A stretch of 64,000 bases of DNA from Lepeophtheirus salmonis (Eukaryota > Arthropoda > Copepoda > Siphonostomatoida > Caligidae), in the NCBI RefSeq assembly GCF_016086655.4, contig NC_052140.2, forward strand, positions 18,414,001-18,478,000. The letters are read 5' to 3'. The notes below the pieces were generated by a model that made no database searches, was not told the origin of the DNA, and was given only the letters and a program-made list of their open reading frames with translations. Below, piece after piece: positions 60,401 to 64,000 of this stretch (positions are counted from its first letter, which is position 1; every line of letters starts with the position of its first letter). The position numbers and the translations under genes were made by a program.

Positions 60401-60699
60401 ATCAACAGCAGGGTATAAACCACAGGCGGCCTTAACGATTCAAGGTAGGTTACACTAAATATTCATAAATGATTTTTTAATTGATGGTCTTAAAAAATTA
60501 GGCACTTTCGTTTTATATTAGCTTTAGTTATAAATAATAATAAAATCCCCTAACCTTTTGCTGATAAATGATGTAACTGTAAGAAGTTTTTTGTCCTCTT
60601 CATTTTAATCATGCCCGTAAGTTTAAGAAAAGATTGCTGTTCATATATATATAAAGTGACATCTTCACTAAGTGAATTAGTTTGTCATTTGACTGCTGC
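57441..60699. other. no gene recognised
   Basis: AT-rich. Plus frames 57798-58007 and 58248-58475 are open but match nothing I know. 60336-60440 has an open run ending GYLDEKSTAGYKPQAALTIQ before a GTAGGT donor-like site, without an acceptor. T-run of about 20 at 60025. Confidence 0.4.
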
Positions 60700-61300
60700 A
60701 CGATGAAGAGTCTTTTTATTTTTTGCAGCTATGTCTACTTCTGTTGGAAGATTGGAAGATCAGTAAGGTGGAACTACACCAAGCCTGAAAATTCAGGAAA
60801 CAGTTTTAAAGTGGACTAGAGCCATGGAAGATAACATATTTACTATGGAGAAGCAGGGTAGTCCAGGACGTCCCCAGGAGACTCTGAGCCTTGAGTACAG
60901 CGTATGTGTTTGTAACTTGACCGACTCAACCCCTCGACTCAGTACTCGAATAGTTGCAACAAAGGTTTTTTTAACAGAAAAAAAAACGTTCATCGGATCC
61001 TGACAGACGATTTATGGTACAAACTGCTTTTTTGTTTCTGGATACCTCACAAACTGTTGGAGAAGAATAAGATTCCTGACAAATAGAGGCGTGATAAACA
61101 AGTTTCTACATCCCTGACCAAAACTTAAATGACCGTTTTTTGTTAAGGAATTTGAAACGTCTACTGTGAGAGGCCAGTTTTGACGGCCCAGAATAAGATT
61201 CCGCCTTCCGCGCAGTGGGGAATTAAGTTCGTGACAGAAGAGAAGCTTTTGGACCATCTTACAAATTTAAAATATCCCTACCACGACGTGTTAACGTCCC
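60700..61300 (+). mobile_element. DDE transposon N-terminal relic, probably Tc1/mariner superfamily
   Basis: Plus frames: VVKWTRAMEDNIFTMEKQ, GSPGRPQETLSLEYSV (GxPGRPxxxx linker), STPRLSTRIVATK, then NVHRILTDDLWYKLLF (HTH end, VxRILxxDLxYKPY), KLLEKNKIPDK. Many stops. The GRP linker followed by a second HTH fits Tc1/mariner-type transposases; no catalytic block seen. G+C is above its flanks. Confidence 0.45.
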
Positions 61301-64000
61301 AAAACAATTATTTAATATAGTTATTACAAAAATTCGAGTTTTTAATGTTGCACAAAAATTGTTTATTACTCACATGTCATAAGGAAAACTCGCTCAAAAA
61401 TACATAGTATAAAGTAATAATAAGTGTAAAAAAATTCTATAAATTAATTTTATAGGTTTAAATACAGCTTATTTTAATATATTTATTTCTTTTAAATGAA
61501 AGGAAAAACTCAAAATAAAGTTATCACTTATAATGTTCTTTGATTAAAATTAATTCTTACATTAATGTATAAAAAGTAAAAAAGTTAAATATTATATTTG
61601 TAAATATTGACATATTCAACAATAATTAAAATAGCTATATCAAATTAAAGTAATGTTATTTGTCAATGTTTTAGAATATTAAGATGATTATATTCTTTTC
61701 CATTTAATTAAATGAGCTTAGAAAGTATTATAGATTCTACAAATCAGTTTTTTTACATTCATTCACTGATTGAATCATCTTAATGCATTGTAGATATCCA
61801 TAATGGAAGGTTAATCCCATAATTTTCCTGGGTTTTAGGAAATACTTGGGTATTAATTTTAGCGTGAGTACTTTCTTATTAAAGTTTTTTTTTGCTCCCT
61901 ATTCAACAGAAATTTATGATGTATCCATAATATTTATACATGGTGTATCAACATAAATGCAACAAAATAAAATCCCAAATAATATTTTTACTTTATGTGT
62001 ATATTAGATCTATTCAATAATATACTTTTTTGCCAACATAATAACTAAAGATCCCAAGCAGAGATAGTATCTCTTTCAAGCCGTAGGATACATAAAATAA
62101 TTTTTTTGTAATCTGTATGCTTTTGATTATAGAAGTCTACAAACATAATTAAAAAATATAAAACGAATATCATTCTGATTTATAAATTTCTTTTAAAAAA
62201 TACACTTAATTAGGAAGATGAGGTGATTGTATAATTTTTCTAAAATATGAATAACTTAACCCCAAAAACGGGTAAATATGAACATTTTAACATTAATAGA
62301 TGGTGGTATACATTTTAGTACTTCCATCCATGCACATAGCTTTTCTCTTTAACTTCATTGTATTGAGCAAAATAAAAAAATAATCATATTTTAGAGATAT
62401 GTCTTATTGTGTTTTAAAAAAAACAACAACTTTAGGGGTGATGAGGTGGGATAAGGATCATATTTATATCCTTATAAAACTAATGATGGATCTTTTTTCA
62501 TCTTATAGAATGGAAAAAATTATCAAAACATTTCAAAATTTAAATTACTGGAATGAATACCTTCTATATGTGTAAAACCAATACCCCAACGAGATGCTGG
62601 GGTATGAATCATCGACTTTGTAACGTATGCTCTTGCATGACCTCATACTAAATAAGATAACAAATGTGAAGGAAAAAATGGTTGTGGAAAAATGGGAGGA
62701 GAAAAAAAAAAAGAAACCTAAGCGCAAAAATGGCAGTATTCTTTTAAAATAATATAATACCGATCACCAATATAATATATATTAAGATAAAGGAGGGATG
62801 AATGTGCGCCACAGCGGTTCTAATGGAAGAGGAGGTTATCACTTAGTTTTTTATGTTGAAAATTAAATTTGATTACTTTAAGAGCAATTTACAGTGCTTC
62901 AACTGCGTCAATATGAATAATAGTCGATTTAATATGATAATAATTTGTCAAAAAACAAAATATGGGCAAAAAATCAGAGGTTTAACACATTAAGGGCGTT
63001 ATTTTTTTTATTCACCTCACTTTTGGTTATTATCAACTTTCAAAAGCCAGCCATCAAAATTTTTCGACAATCTGCTCTTTACTTTTTTAAATATTATTCT
63101 GCTTCTTGATAGGAAATTATACTTTTCAAGCCTAGAAATTGCTAGAAACGTGTTGTGGAGACTCGGCTCCATAAATCGAATAAAATAAAAATGATCAGAA
63201 TAATAATTTAAAAAGGCCAATTTTGTGCAAAAAAAAACTACATTTTTCTTTTGTTAAGCCTGGAAATTTTTAACCAATGTCTAATATATATATTTATAAG
63301 CTACAGAAATTAAATTTTAACTAGCTTGTTTTTATGTTGACTGCCTACATGTATAGTTTTCCGGGTTTTTTTTCCACGAATATTCAACGTGTTATTCTTA
63401 ATTAATTAATGTTATATGTAAATTTGATAAAGGTTTTATGAAAAACAGATAATAAATATTAATTATATGGGGTAGTAATCAATTATCCAGGAAAACAATT
63501 AGAATTTATCATAGCCACAATAATTTTCTTTGGTTAGGATTGCGAAAAATGTTTTGTTTTTTAATTAGGTCTTCCCGTTAGTAAATATTTTACACAGTCA
63601 AATTAAAGTTTTTATTGATTTTAAGCATGAATAAATCTTTGGCTATTCTTACCTATATAAAATTCTCCAATCTCATTTTTTTCACTACCTTTAATAGTGT
63701 ACAAGTTGGTTTTTAGAGGCCACAGATCCCACTTATTTCAATTCCATAATACGATTCCAGCTGCAATAAAAAACATAAATTGTAAAAAATAACCGATACA
63801 TAATTTTTACAGAAGTTGTTTAATTTTTTATATACAACTGCGGGCTAAAACTAAACTCAGTATATAAGCATACTTTAGCATTTAATTGTATAGATAATTA
63901 AAAAATGAAATAAAGCATATTTTCAGAAATAATTATATATGTGATTTTCCTTAGGTTTAAAGCCCTAAGAAACCCGTAGAATAAAAGAAGGTGAGACCTT
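61301..64000. other. AT-rich end of the window, no gene recognised
   Basis: No named feature. Holds a hairpin ATACCCCA-9-TGGGGTAT (62581-62605) and a weak exon-like block at 63653-63760. Minus frames 62545-62727 and 63017-63220 are not recognised. Confidence 0.4.
63653..63760 (-). other. exon-like block with one in-frame stop
   Basis: Minus strand: acceptor TTTTTATTGCAG, then 108 bases, then donor GTAAGA. One frame reads GIVLWN, TGA, NKWDLWPLKTNLYTIKGSEK, NEIGEFYI. The other two frames have more stops. Protein-like, but the stop argues for a decayed exon or repeat. Family unknown. Confidence 0.2.

Noticed and set aside
1..64000. CRISPR arrays, operons, Shine-Dalgarno sites or bacterial terminators
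   Set aside because: The window is eukaryotic: split gene, GT-AG introns and DDE transposons; no regularly spaced repeats of CRISPR type seen.

Overview
Eukaryotic, very AT-rich DNA with no bacterial-style gene layout. The only host gene I can support is part of a G-protein-coupled receptor split by large introns and read on the minus strand. Its protein is closest to arthropod D2-like dopamine receptors. That gene, the base composition and the many worn Tc1/mariner-type transposons (mostly with a DD37D-type spacing) suggest an arthropod, most likely a parasitic copepod of the sea-louse kind. The phylum is well supported; the genus is inference.

Layout. 1-5.4 kb is the last visible intron of the receptor: a hAT relic, a broken glyoxalase II (HAGH) copy on the minus strand at 2.2-2.6 kb, and a mariner N-terminal relic. 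Receptor exons lie at 29149-29445 (start codon, TM1-TM2), 12494-12606 (TM3, to the DR of DRY) and 5427-5739 (TM4, extracellular loop 2, TM5). The codon phases match across both joins, and conserved residues fall at the expected receptor numbers. TM6-TM7 are not seen and should lie beyond base 1. The introns (16.5 kb and 6.8 kb) hold Tc1, DD37D, hAT, mariner and LINE relics, a 7-copy AT-rich tandem repeat and two broken zinc-finger-like reading frames.

29.6-64 kb has no host gene I can defend. It is a layered field of mobile-element remains. They include an almost complete DD37D element (35898-37160) inserted in an older dispersed repeat whose unoccupied relative lies near 25.54 kb; a second element with clear ends (31479-32637); an internally deleted relative (41687-42456); a family of short mariner derivatives (about 21.5, 30.5, 34.0 and 34.2 kb); another mariner at 51 kb; a Ty3/gypsy RT-RNase H piece at 40 kb inside one copy of a dispersed repeat also present at 46 kb; and LINE 3' ends at 43 and 45.6 kb. 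Several strong inverted repeats are unexplained.

I found no CRISPR array, rRNA, convincing tRNA or gene-cluster system. The items most worth a second look are the long second extracellular loop of the receptor, the HAGH copy whose bridging aspartate is asparagine, the filled/empty insertion site, an 84-base nested palindrome at 15.8 kb, and a 19-base-pair hairpin at 41.3 kb.
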